The translations under genes were made by a program, and so were the position numbers. From Gammaproteobacteria bacterium (GTDB lineage: Bacteria; Pseudomonadota; Gammaproteobacteria; Pseudomonadales; Halieaceae): DNA of 64,000 nt. Location: positions 32,306 through 96,305 of the forward strand of contig JAHEKX010000002.1 of assembly GCA_024644535.1 (NCBI GenBank), in the 5' to 3' direction. Below, one piece after another: positions 46,897 to 54,394 of the stretch (its first letter is position 1; every line of letters starts with the position of its first letter). The notes beneath the pieces were generated by a model. It was given only the letters and a program-made list of their open reading frames with translations. It searched no databases and had not been told where the DNA came from.

Positions 46897-47516
46897 GCGC
46901 CCAGGCGTCGTAGCACTTTCAAGCTGTCGCAAGACTCTACTAAGTCCCATAAACCTGACTGTAAGGCGGCATCGATAATGGCTTTTGGCGCTTGGCCTCC
47001 GGCGCTTGCACTTGCATAATTGTCGTGTACAGCCAGCAATCCACCTAGAGCCACGTGACCCGACCAAAGACGATAATCATTTACCGCGTCTTTCATGCTG
47101 TGACCGCCATCGATAAAAATCATACCGAGTCTTTGCTGCCAACGCCGACCAATACCGACTGCATCCCCAACTAAGGCTACAACAGAGTGGTTTAGCTCAG
47201 CGGCCTTTAAGGTCTGTCGGAAGGTGTGAAGTGTATCGGTTTTTCCTGAACTATCGGTCAACCTTGGGTCGAAGAAGAACTCGCCCGGCTGGTGCTCGAC
47301 CGAACCTTGGTGGTGATCTAACGCAAAGACCAAATTACCGCTCTGTTCGGCTGCTGAACCCAGGAATACGGTGGACTTGCCGCAATAGCTACCAATTTCG
47401 AGTATGCAGCCAAGCTGCGCAACTGACGTTGCTGCGCGATATAGAGCCTCGCCTTCTGCTTGACTGAGAAAGCCGGGTACTTGATCTACCAGATGTTGGC
47501 GCGAGGCGTTTAACAT
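46893..47516 (-). CDS. Class I SAM-dependent methyltransferase, Methyltransf_24-like
   Basis: A 207-residue methyltransferase. The SAM loop is LEIGSYCGKSTVFLG (about 39-53), followed by an acidic VFALDHHQGS and the metal-dependent O-methyltransferase-like segment GMIFIDGGHSMKDAVNDY. The HDNY segment after GGLLAVHDNY resembles CmcI/TylF-type sugar or small-molecule O-methyltransferases. It is transcribed toward the toroid gene with interlocked stop codons, and probably belongs functionally with the GT4 cluster despite the opposite strand (inference). Confidence 0.82.
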   Translation of the reverse strand: MLNASRQHLVDQVPGFLSQAEGEALYRAATSVAQLGCILEIGSYCGKSTVFLGSAAEQSGNLVFALDHHQGSVEHQPGEFFFDPRLTDSSGKTDTLHTFRQTLKAAELNHSVVALVGDAVGIGRRWQQRLGMIFIDGGHSMKDAVNDYRLWSGHVALGGLLAVHDNYASASAGGQAPKAIIDAALQSGLWDLVESCDSLKVLRRLGA

Positions 47517-47616
47517 AGTCAGGTTCTATCCAAAACTGAAACTATAGCATGGTGAAGCGAAATTCTACCTTGGCTTTAGACGGTCGCGCCGTTATCCTCG
47601 CCTTATACTATAAATT

Positions 47617-48897
47617 ATGACTTTTATGCGTCTTCTTTACACCATTACCTTATTGCTGAGCCTTCCTGTTCTTATGGTTAGGTTATGGTGGCGTGGTCGT
47701 TTGTTGCCGGCATATCGGCAGCGCTGGCGAGAGCGAATGGGGTTTGGTTTGCCCAAGGCGCACGCGCAAAAACCTTTGATTTGGATTCACGCTGTCTCGG
47801 TCGGCGAGGTGGTGGTGGCGTCTAAGTTAATGCAGTGTTTGCAGCGCGATTACCCCGATCATAGCTTACTAGTTACGACAACGACCCCCACTGGATCTGA
47901 GCGCTTGATGCAAGACTGGGGTGCACAGGTACAACACTGTTACTTGCCTTGGGATCTGCCTTGGGCAATGGCGGCGATGTTTAAGCGCTTCAACCCGCGA
48001 GCGGTATTTTTAATCGAAACTGAGATATGGCCCAACCTTGTAGCGCAAGCCCAAGCGCGAGCCGTACCTATTGCTTTACTGAATGCTCGATTATCGGCAA
48101 GGTCTGCTCGAGGCTATGGAAGATTCGGGGCCCTGTTGACACCCACGCTGAAATCGCTTGATTTGATTGTGGCGCAAACCAAAGCCGACGCTCGGCGTTT
48201 TGCTGCTTTGGGTGTCGATCCTGCGCGTTTGGCGATTTCTGGGAATATTAAGTTTGATCAGCATCTTACGCCTGAATTACGCATTCAGGCTGCGCAAATT
48301 CGCGAGCAGTGGGGTGGTGATACCCGCCAAATATGGGTCGCGGCCAGCACCCACGAGGGTGAAGAACAACAAATTTTACGTTCCTACAAGTCCCTCGTCG
48401 AGCAGTATCCTAACCTGTTGCTTTGCATTGTACCTAGACATCCAGATCGCTTTGATCGGGTGTTTCAAATGGCGCTTGCAAGTAGCTCAACCGCGATTCG
48501 TCGTTCCCAAGATCAGGTTATCAAGGCCGACACACGGGTAGTGGTGGCTGATACCATGGGTGAATTGGTACCGATGCTAGGTGCGGCTGATGTGGTCTTC
48601 ATGGGGGGCTCGTTAGTCCCCACGGGCGGTCACAACATGCTAGAAGTGGCTCAGTGGGGTGTGCCGGTGGTGTCAGGGTTACACACCTTTAATTTTGCTT
48701 ACGCGAGCCGCTTGCTGATAAAGGCTCAAGCCATGTTGGTTGTAAAAGACGCCGAAGAGCTGGCGGTGGTCGTATCCGGTTTACTCAGTAATACCATTAA
48801 CCGAAAAGCGATGGGTCTGTGGGGTCAACGTGCGGTAGAGGGCGAACGAGGCGCATTAAGGCGCCTCGTCCAAGCAATTAAGCCCTTATTGGCCTGA
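47617..48897 (+). CDS. waaA: 3-deoxy-D-manno-octulosonic acid (Kdo) transferase
   Basis: Transfers Kdo from CMP-Kdo to lipid A precursor at the inner membrane. It has 426 residues with an N-terminal membrane anchor (about 3-22). Family signatures are HAVSVGEVVVASKL, ETEIWPNLVAQAQARAVPIALLNARLS, shown in part as IETEIWPNLVAQAQARAV, and GGHNMLEVAQWGVPVVSG. The start could also be ATG 47626; neither has a strong ribosome site. The 3' end overlaps tolC by 12 bases. Confidence 0.95.
   Translation: MTFMRLLYTITLLLSLPVLMVRLWWRGRLLPAYRQRWRERMGFGLPKAHAQKPLIWIHAVSVGEVVVASKLMQCLQRDYPDHSLLVTTTTPTGSERLMQDWGAQVQHCYLPWDLPWAMAAMFKRFNPRAVFLIETEIWPNLVAQAQARAVPIALLNARLSARSARGYGRFGALLTPTLKSLDLIVAQTKADARRFAALGVDPARLAISGNIKFDQHLTPELRIQAAQIREQWGGDTRQIWVAASTHEGEEQQILRSYKSLVEQYPNLLLCIVPRHPDRFDRVFQMALASSSTAIRRSQDQVIKADTRVVVADTMGELVPMLGAADVVFMGGSLVPTGGHNMLEVAQWGVPVVSGLHTFNFAYASRLLIKAQAMLVVKDAEELAVVVSGLLSNTINRKAMGLWGQRAVEGERGALRRLVQAIKPLLA
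48846..48869. repeat. Hairpin inside the 3' end of waaA
   Basis: ACGAGGCGC (48846-48854), loop ATTAAG, GCGCCTCGT (48861-48869): a nine-base perfect GC-rich stem about 28 bases before the waaA stop and downstream of tolC on the other strand. Since waaA and tolC overlap, no intergenic terminator exists; this may act in its place for either transcript. No T-run follows. Confidence 0.4.
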
Positions 48898-50295
48898 TTG
48901 CGTGACGGCCTTGGGGGCTTCGAGATACTTGCTTAAATCCGCCACATCTTTGGGGCTTAACAAGCCGGCCTGCTGTTTTAAGCGTAGTTGATTCAGCACG
49001 TAGTCGTAGCGGGTGTTAGCGTAATCGCGCTCGGCCGCATATAGGGCATTCTGAGCGTTCAGCACGTCGACCACGTTTCTGGTGCCAACATTGTAGCCCG
49101 CTTGAGTGGCCTCTAAAGCACTTTTTGACGACACAATGGCTTGGGCGCGCGCTTTAACTCGTGCTGCGTCACTTAAAACGGTCATATGCAGCGCACGCGT
49201 TTGTGCGATAGTGTTGCGTTGCAAGCCGATGCGAGATTCTCGCGCTGCATTAAACTGTTCTGCCGCGCGGCGACGGTTGGCGCTAATCGCGCCACCAGCG
49301 AATAAGGGTATCTCTAGGCGCAAACGCACAATGTCTTGCTCGCGATCGCTTCTTGGCGGTACGTTAAATACAGAATCTTGGCGGCTGATCCCTTCGGTTT
49401 CGAAATCTGAGGTCGAAAACGATCCGCTTAGCGTTGGCGCGTGTTCTAAGCGTTTGGCTTTAGCATTTTGTTGTGCCCCTGTTTCGCCTAATCGTGAAGC
49501 TTTAAGCTGCAGATTGTTCTCTAGCGCAAAATCCACCCAAGCAGCGCGATCCGCCGGCTCTGGGGGCGTGACAGGAAAGTTCGAACTTAGTGTGAACAAG
49601 CGTTCGTGCTTTACGTTGGTTAGTACCGATAAGTTTTCCAGTGCAACATCTAAGCGGTTCTCATCGGTTAAGCGACCGACGCGGGCAAGATCGAATGCGG
49701 CCTGCGCTTCGTGCACATCTGTTAGAGCAATTAGGCCGACTTCAAAACGTTGCTGAGTTTGCTCTAATTGGCGTTCAAGAGCCCGCTCTTGGGCCTTGGA
49801 CGCCGCTAAGTTATCTTGTGCACGCAGGACGCCGAAGTAGGCTTGCGACACGCGTACGATTAAATCTTGCTGTTGAGCGGCAAATGTCGCTTCAGCTTGC
49901 TCGGTGAGCGATTTGCTGGCCTGAAAGTTAAACCACGCCGGCAAATCGAATAGCGCTTGGCTTAGCGATACGGTGTAGCCCTTAGAGGTCGTATCAGAAA
50001 AACTCTCGATTTCTTCGATAATGCCATTACCGTTAGCATCTAAGCCCACCAAGCTGTTAGCAACTGTGCTCGTCTCGGTCTCGCTATAATCGTAGCTGGC
50101 CCCGACCTGGGGCATCAGAGCCGATTTGGCTAGGTTCTCTTGTTCGCGGTCGGCTCTGAACTGTGCGGCATAGGCTTTTAGTTGGGTATCGTTCTCTAAG
50201 GCCAATTCGTAAATATCTTGAAGAGACTGCGCATGGCTTACTGTGGCAGAGAGTACCAGTGCCGCGAAGGTCGAAGTAAGTAACCGAAGCTTCAT
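48886..50295 (-). CDS. tolC: TolC-family outer-membrane efflux channel
   Basis: Trimeric outer-membrane/periplasmic tunnel for type I secretion and RND/MFS efflux. It has 469 residues from the ATG ending at 50295 (AAGGG seven bases upstream). The signal peptide is 1-22 (VSHA). Two OEP repeats are present, each with the typical SLQDIYELALEND and YNVGTRNVVDVLNAQNALYAAERDYAN motifs. It is divergent from yqiB-cpdA-parE as in E. coli. An insert rich in Asp/Glu/Asn (GLDANGNGIIEEIESFSD) lies in the first outer-membrane loop. Confidence 0.93.
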   Translation of the reverse strand: MKLRLLTSTFAALVLSATVSHAQSLQDIYELALENDTQLKAYAAQFRADREQENLAKSALMPQVGASYDYSETETSTVANSLVGLDANGNGIIEEIESFSDTTSKGYTVSLSQALFDLPAWFNFQASKSLTEQAEATFAAQQQDLIVRVSQAYFGVLRAQDNLAASKAQERALERQLEQTQQRFEVGLIALTDVHEAQAAFDLARVGRLTDENRLDVALENLSVLTNVKHERLFTLSSNFPVTPPEPADRAAWVDFALENNLQLKASRLGETGAQQNAKAKRLEHAPTLSGSFSTSDFETEGISRQDSVFNVPPRSDREQDIVRLRLEIPLFAGGAISANRRRAAEQFNAARESRIGLQRNTIAQTRALHMTVLSDAARVKARAQAIVSSKSALEATQAGYNVGTRNVVDVLNAQNALYAAERDYANTRYDYVLNQLRLKQQAGLLSPKDVADLSKYLEAPKAVTQSGQ

Positions 50296-50410
50296 TATTG
50301 GGCCCTTATTCAAAAGTTTTAGTTTAACAGCGCTTGACTAACAAAGCATGCACGATGTGTAGGCCTTATACGCAGACTGCCCCACTTTTGATTCATATCA
50401 GCGCAAAATA

Positions 50411-50426
50411 GGTGAGCTAGATCACT
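50411..50426 (+). promoter_or_regulatory. CRP/Vfr-like binding site upstream of yqiB-cpdA
   Basis: GGTGA, six bases GCTAGA, TCACT: a symmetric site matching the CRP consensus TGTGA-N6-TCACA at eight of ten positions, with the preferred CTAGA centre and A/T-rich flanks on both sides (AAATA and ATT). It is centred about 76 bases before the yqiB start and 124 bases before tolC. Confidence 0.6.
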
Positions 50427-50494
50427 ATTCAAAGGTGCGGCGCCCCTATTTTTGTAATACCATCATCAGTCAATACGGGCGTTCGACACAGTGC

Positions 50495-50986
50495 ATGAAC
50501 CAAACTACTCGGCAACAGGCAGCCTCGCGTTACAAGTTAAGCTTGTCGTCTTTGCATGCGACTTGCGAAGCGAACTATGCTCGATTTCTGCGCGTGTTCC
50601 CGGGGTACGAGCAAGCTAACGAGCGCACCATTGCCTTAGATCATGCCCGTATTGCATTGACGGTGACTGAACGCTGTCGCTACACCACAACATTCAAGAT
50701 AAAGCAGCTAATAGGCTCTGCGCCCGAGTGGGCAAAAAGCTTCGAGCTAGACGTACGCGCTTATCATGACGCCAGAATGTTAGAGGTTCGCTCGTTTCAG
50801 GGAAGCCGACACATTCAAGGCCTTTATCGATACCCTAACAAGACAATGCTGCAAAAAGACGAGAAAGTGCAGCAAAACCAATTTGTGGCGGAGTGGTTAG
50901 AGCACGTTTTGGCCAAGGGTTATAACGTCTTACCGCTTGACATTACCAATGCAAAACAACCTGCGCTAGGTGATCGCAATGAGTAG
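50495..50986 (+). CDS. yqiB: DUF1249 protein YqiB
   Basis: A 163-residue cytoplasmic protein of the DUF1249/YqiB family; its function is not established. Typical features are LHATCEANYARFLRVFP near the N-terminus and the C-terminal KDEKVQQNQFVAEWLEHVLAKGY. The start is set at ATG 50495 because the family begins close to this point; the frame is open to 50435. Located between tolC (divergent) and cpdA, as in E. coli, where nudF precedes it; nudF is absent here. It overlaps cpdA by eight bases. Confidence 0.85.
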   Translation: MNQTTRQQAASRYKLSLSSLHATCEANYARFLRVFPGYEQANERTIALDHARIALTVTERCRYTTTFKIKQLIGSAPEWAKSFELDVRAYHDARMLEVRSFQGSRHIQGLYRYPNKTMLQKDEKVQQNQFVAEWLEHVLAKGYNVLPLDITNAKQPALGDRNE

Positions 50987-51821
50987 TTTGTTAGACACCA
51001 TAGTGATCGATCATGATCCGGCACAGGTAGTGAATGTGCTGCAACTTACCGATACACATTTGGGGGTAGAGCCCAATACACCCTTATTGTCGATGGATAC
51101 TGATGATTCGCTGTTAGCCGTTCTTGATCTGGCTGGTAAGGTATTGCCTGCGCCTGACCTTATGTTGGCAACGGGAGATTTGTCAGACCAAGGCGCATTG
51201 AACGCCTATTTCCGTTTGCGCGACTACACGCGCTCGGTCTGCCAACACCAGTTTTGGTTGTTGGGTAATCACGATCACGCCGAGACACTGCGTCAAGCAA
51301 CAGACGACAACAAAGATTTAATTCGCAACGATATCCGAGTCGGCGTATGGCAAATTATTATGCTGAACTCGCAAATTCCGGGTCAGGTAGGTGGCCGACT
51401 AGGCCCTAGACAGCTGGGTTTGTTGGAGGAAGCGTTGCAAGCGGGTGCTGATGCGCGTTTGTACACTTTGGTGTGTTTGCATCATCAGCCCGAACCCGTT
51501 GGCAGTGCTTGGATTGATACGCAAGCGGTTTTAGACGCTGCCGAGATGTTCGATATCATAGAGCAATACCCCGGCGTTAAGGGCGTACTCTGGGGTCATG
51601 TGCACCAAGAGGTAGATTATCTGCGCAACGGCTTGCGGATGCTGGCAACCCCCTCCACTTGTATTCAATTCGCCGGTAATAGCGACGATTTTAAAGTCGA
51701 TGATTTACCCCCCGGTTTGCGTCATTTGCAGCTGCAGCCTGATGGCTCAATTAACACCCAAGTGCACCGCGTTACCGACCGCAGCTTTACGGTCGATTTG
51801 GCCTCTTCGGGTTATTTATAA
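50979..51821 (+). CDS. cpdA: 3',5'-cyclic-AMP phosphodiesterase CpdA
   Basis: Class III calcineurin-like phosphodiesterase that hydrolyses cAMP and thereby tunes CRP activity. It has 280 residues from ATG 50979 (CTAGG eight bases upstream). The dinuclear metal site is intact: QLTDTHLG (Asp25, His27), GDLSDQG (Asp67), GNHDH (Asn97, His98), LHHQP and WGHVHQE. It is translationally coupled to yqiB. A CRP-like site upstream of yqiB suggests feedback control. Confidence 0.94.
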   Translation: MSSLLDTIVIDHDPAQVVNVLQLTDTHLGVEPNTPLLSMDTDDSLLAVLDLAGKVLPAPDLMLATGDLSDQGALNAYFRLRDYTRSVCQHQFWLLGNHDHAETLRQATDDNKDLIRNDIRVGVWQIIMLNSQIPGQVGGRLGPRQLGLLEEALQAGADARLYTLVCLHHQPEPVGSAWIDTQAVLDAAEMFDIIEQYPGVKGVLWGHVHQEVDYLRNGLRMLATPSTCIQFAGNSDDFKVDDLPPGLRHLQLQPDGSINTQVHRVTDRSFTVDLASSGYL

Positions 51822-51894
51822 ATCCCCTCAAACCCATACCCGCTGACAGAGCTTTGGGCTACACTAGGCTCTTGTTTTAGATTATGTGGTAGGT

Positions 51895-53784
51895 ATGAGT
51901 CAGTATACAGCACAAGATATTGAGGTCTTAACAGGGCTCGAGCCCGTGCGTAAGCGCCCCGGGATGTACACCGATACAACGCGTCCAAACCACCTCGCGC
52001 AAGAAGTCATTGATAACAGTGTCGACGAAGCGCTGGCTGGCTTTGCCAACGAAATCGATGTGGTAGTGTTCAAAGATGGTTCGGTTTCGGTCAGCGATAA
52101 TGGCCGCGGTATGCCGGTCGACATTCACCCTGAACAGGGAAAGCCAGGCGTTGAGGTTATTTTGTCGACCTTGCATGCGGGCGGCAAATTCTCGAATAAG
52201 AATTACCAGTTTAGCGGCGGCTTGCACGGCGTGGGGGTGTCGGTCGTTAACGCGCTGTCACAACGTTTGGAAATTACCATTAAGCGTGACGCCCAAGTTT
52301 ACAGTATGGCATTTGCGGGCGGCGAAAAATCCCGAGACCTCGAAGTCATCGATAGCTGCGGACGCCGCAATACGGGCACCACGGTACATTTTTGGCCTGA
52401 CCCGCAGTATTTTGATTCGGTCAATATATCGATTCCGCGCCTAAAGCACGTGTTACGAGCCAAGGCTGTACTGTGCCCGGGTCTGCGTGTGAACTTCTTA
52501 GACGATGCCAAAAAAGAATCCGAGAGCTGGTATTACGAAGACGGGCTAAAAGATTACCTGCAGCAAGCGACCGAAGGGTTTGAGGTATTACCACCTAGCC
52601 CCTACACCGGTAGTTTTAGTGCTCAGCACTCGGCGGTGGATTGGGCTGTTCAGTGGTTGCCAGAAGGCGGCGAGCTGATCACGGAAAGCTATGTAAACTT
52701 AATTCCGACAGCGCAGGGCGGCACTCACGTTAATGGTTTACGAACGGGACTGCTCGAGGCCTTGCGTGATTTTTGCGAGCTTCGAAGTTTGTTGCCGCGC
52801 GGTATTAAGCTGGCGCCTGAAGATATATGGGATCGTTGTGCCTTTGTACTTTCAGTTAAGCTCGAGGACCCGCAGTTTTCGGGGCAAACCAAAGAGCGTT
52901 TGTCATCTCGTGAAGCCGCGGCCTTTGTGTCGGGTGTGGCGAAAGATGCTTTTAGTTTGTGGTTGAATCAGGAAACCGAGTATGCCGAGCAGCTGGCGGA
53001 ATTATGCATTAATAATGCTCAGCGCCGCGTGCGCTCCGCGAAAAAAGTGGTGCGCAAAAAAATTACGTCTGGCCCCGCTCTGCCCGGTAAGCTAGCCGAT
53101 TGCTCTGGCGAAGATCCCTCGCGAGGCGAGCTTTTTCTTGTGGAGGGTGACTCCGCCGGAGGTTCGGCGAAACAAGCGCGCGATCGCGAGTTTCAAGCGA
53201 TTTTACCCTTGCGTGGAAAAATTCTTAATACCTGGGAGGTCGATTCGCAAGAGATTTTAGCCTCACAGGAAGTTCACAACATTTCGGTGGCCTTAGGGGT
53301 GGACCCGGCCAGCGATGATTTGTCGGGTTTGCGCTACCACAAAGTGTGTATTCTGGCTGACGCTGACTCCGACGGTTTGCACATCGCTACATTGATTTGC
53401 GCCTTATTTCTTAGGCACTTTAAACCCTTGGTGACTGCCGGGCACGTCTACGTGGCTATGCCACCTTTGTACCGAATTGATGTGGGGAAAGAGGTGTACT
53501 ACGCGCTTGATGACAGCGAGAAGCAGGGTGTACTTGACCGCATCGAGGCAGAGAACAAGCGCGCAAAAGTGAATGTGCAGCGCTTCAAGGGTTTGGGCGA
53601 GATGAATCCGTTACAATTGCGCGAGACCACCATGGCGCCAGATACTCGACGTTTGGTTCAACTGCGCCTAGATCACGGTGACGACACCATGCAGGTCTTT
53701 GATATGTTGCTGGCCAAAAAGCGCGCCAGCGATCGTCGTCAATGGCTTGAAACCAAAGGCGATATCGCGGAAGTGCTGATGTAG
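51895..53784 (+). CDS. parE: DNA topoisomerase IV subunit B
   Basis: ATPase subunit of topoisomerase IV, which decatenates daughter chromosomes. It has 629 residues. The GHKL motifs are EVIDNSVDEALAG, VSDNGRGMPVD and GGLHGVGVSVVNALS; the transducer follows. The TOPRIM domain has LVEGDSAGGSAKQARDR, PLRGKILN and LADADSDGLHI. Starting at ATG 51895 with GGTAGG upstream. The 73-base gap after cpdA is where yqiA lies in E. coli; that gene is missing. The partner parC is not in the window. Confidence 0.97.
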   Translation: MSQYTAQDIEVLTGLEPVRKRPGMYTDTTRPNHLAQEVIDNSVDEALAGFANEIDVVVFKDGSVSVSDNGRGMPVDIHPEQGKPGVEVILSTLHAGGKFSNKNYQFSGGLHGVGVSVVNALSQRLEITIKRDAQVYSMAFAGGEKSRDLEVIDSCGRRNTGTTVHFWPDPQYFDSVNISIPRLKHVLRAKAVLCPGLRVNFLDDAKKESESWYYEDGLKDYLQQATEGFEVLPPSPYTGSFSAQHSAVDWAVQWLPEGGELITESYVNLIPTAQGGTHVNGLRTGLLEALRDFCELRSLLPRGIKLAPEDIWDRCAFVLSVKLEDPQFSGQTKERLSSREAAAFVSGVAKDAFSLWLNQETEYAEQLAELCINNAQRRVRSAKKVVRKKITSGPALPGKLADCSGEDPSRGELFLVEGDSAGGSAKQARDREFQAILPLRGKILNTWEVDSQEILASQEVHNISVALGVDPASDDLSGLRYHKVCILADADSDGLHIATLICALFLRHFKPLVTAGHVYVAMPPLYRIDVGKEVYYALDDSEKQGVLDRIEAENKRAKVNVQRFKGLGEMNPLQLRETTMAPDTRRLVQLRLDHGDDTMQVFDMLLAKKRASDRRQWLETKGDIAEVLM

Positions 53785-53818
53785 AGCACTTGGCCCTAAC
53801 GACCTAAGGAGTAAAACG

Positions 53819-54394
53819 ATGTTAAAGCGAAGCATAATGGCCGCGGCACTAATATTTAGTAGCGCCGGATCATGGGCGGACTGGCAGCTCGACGAGAGTC
53901 AATCGACCCTGACTTTTCTGAGCGATAAAAATGCGGGCGTTGTTGAGCAACATGCGTTCGAGGTTTTTGATGTCTTTGTATCGGATGCCGGTGAAATTCG
54001 CGCCGAAATCGAATTGGCCAGTGTTGAGACCCGCATCGGTATTCGGAACGAGCGCATGCGCGATATGTTGTTTCAAGTGGCAGAGTTTCAAAAGGCGACT
54101 TTGAGCGGTAGCTTGGGTGAGCTCAATTTAGCTTCTGTGGGGGCCGCTCCGCAAATGGTAAGCATTTCATTGACCTTAAGTCTGCATGGTTCTGCCCAGA
54201 CTTTAGTTGCCGACGCGTGGCTTAGTCAGGCCGACGGTGCACTGTACGTAAGCACGGTTAACCCTATTTTAGTACGGGCGGCTGATTTTGGTTTAGCCGA
54301 GGGCGTCGAGGCATTGCGCGCCGTGGCAGGTCTAAAAACGATTGGGCAAACCGTGCCAGTGAGTTTTAACTTGCGCCTGATTAACGCGCAATAG
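53819..54394 (+). CDS. YceI-family periplasmic protein
   Basis: A 191-residue secreted protein (signal peptide 1-20, ending SWA) with the lipocalin-like YceI fold: WQLDESQSTLTFLSDKN at the N-terminus, VETRIGIRNERMRDMLFQV, and a C-terminal VPVSFNLRLI. YceI proteins bind isoprenoid-type lipids such as octaprenyl compounds; the role is inferred from family. It is 34 bases downstream of parE and overlaps the convergent cytochrome gene by 14 bases. Confidence 0.88.
   Translation: MLKRSIMAAALIFSSAGSWADWQLDESQSTLTFLSDKNAGVVEQHAFEVFDVFVSDAGEIRAEIELASVETRIGIRNERMRDMLFQVAEFQKATLSGSLGELNLASVGAAPQMVSISLTLSLHGSAQTLVADAWLSQADGALYVSTVNPILVRAADFGLAEGVEALRAVAGLKTIGQTVPVSFNLRLINAQ

Noticed and set aside
43885..48897. 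The GT4 cluster plus waaA as an O-antigen or core-oligosaccharide locus
   Set aside because: No polymerase, flippase, ligase or sugar-nucleotide genes are present, and waaA lies beyond a convergent gene; adjacency alone is not enough.
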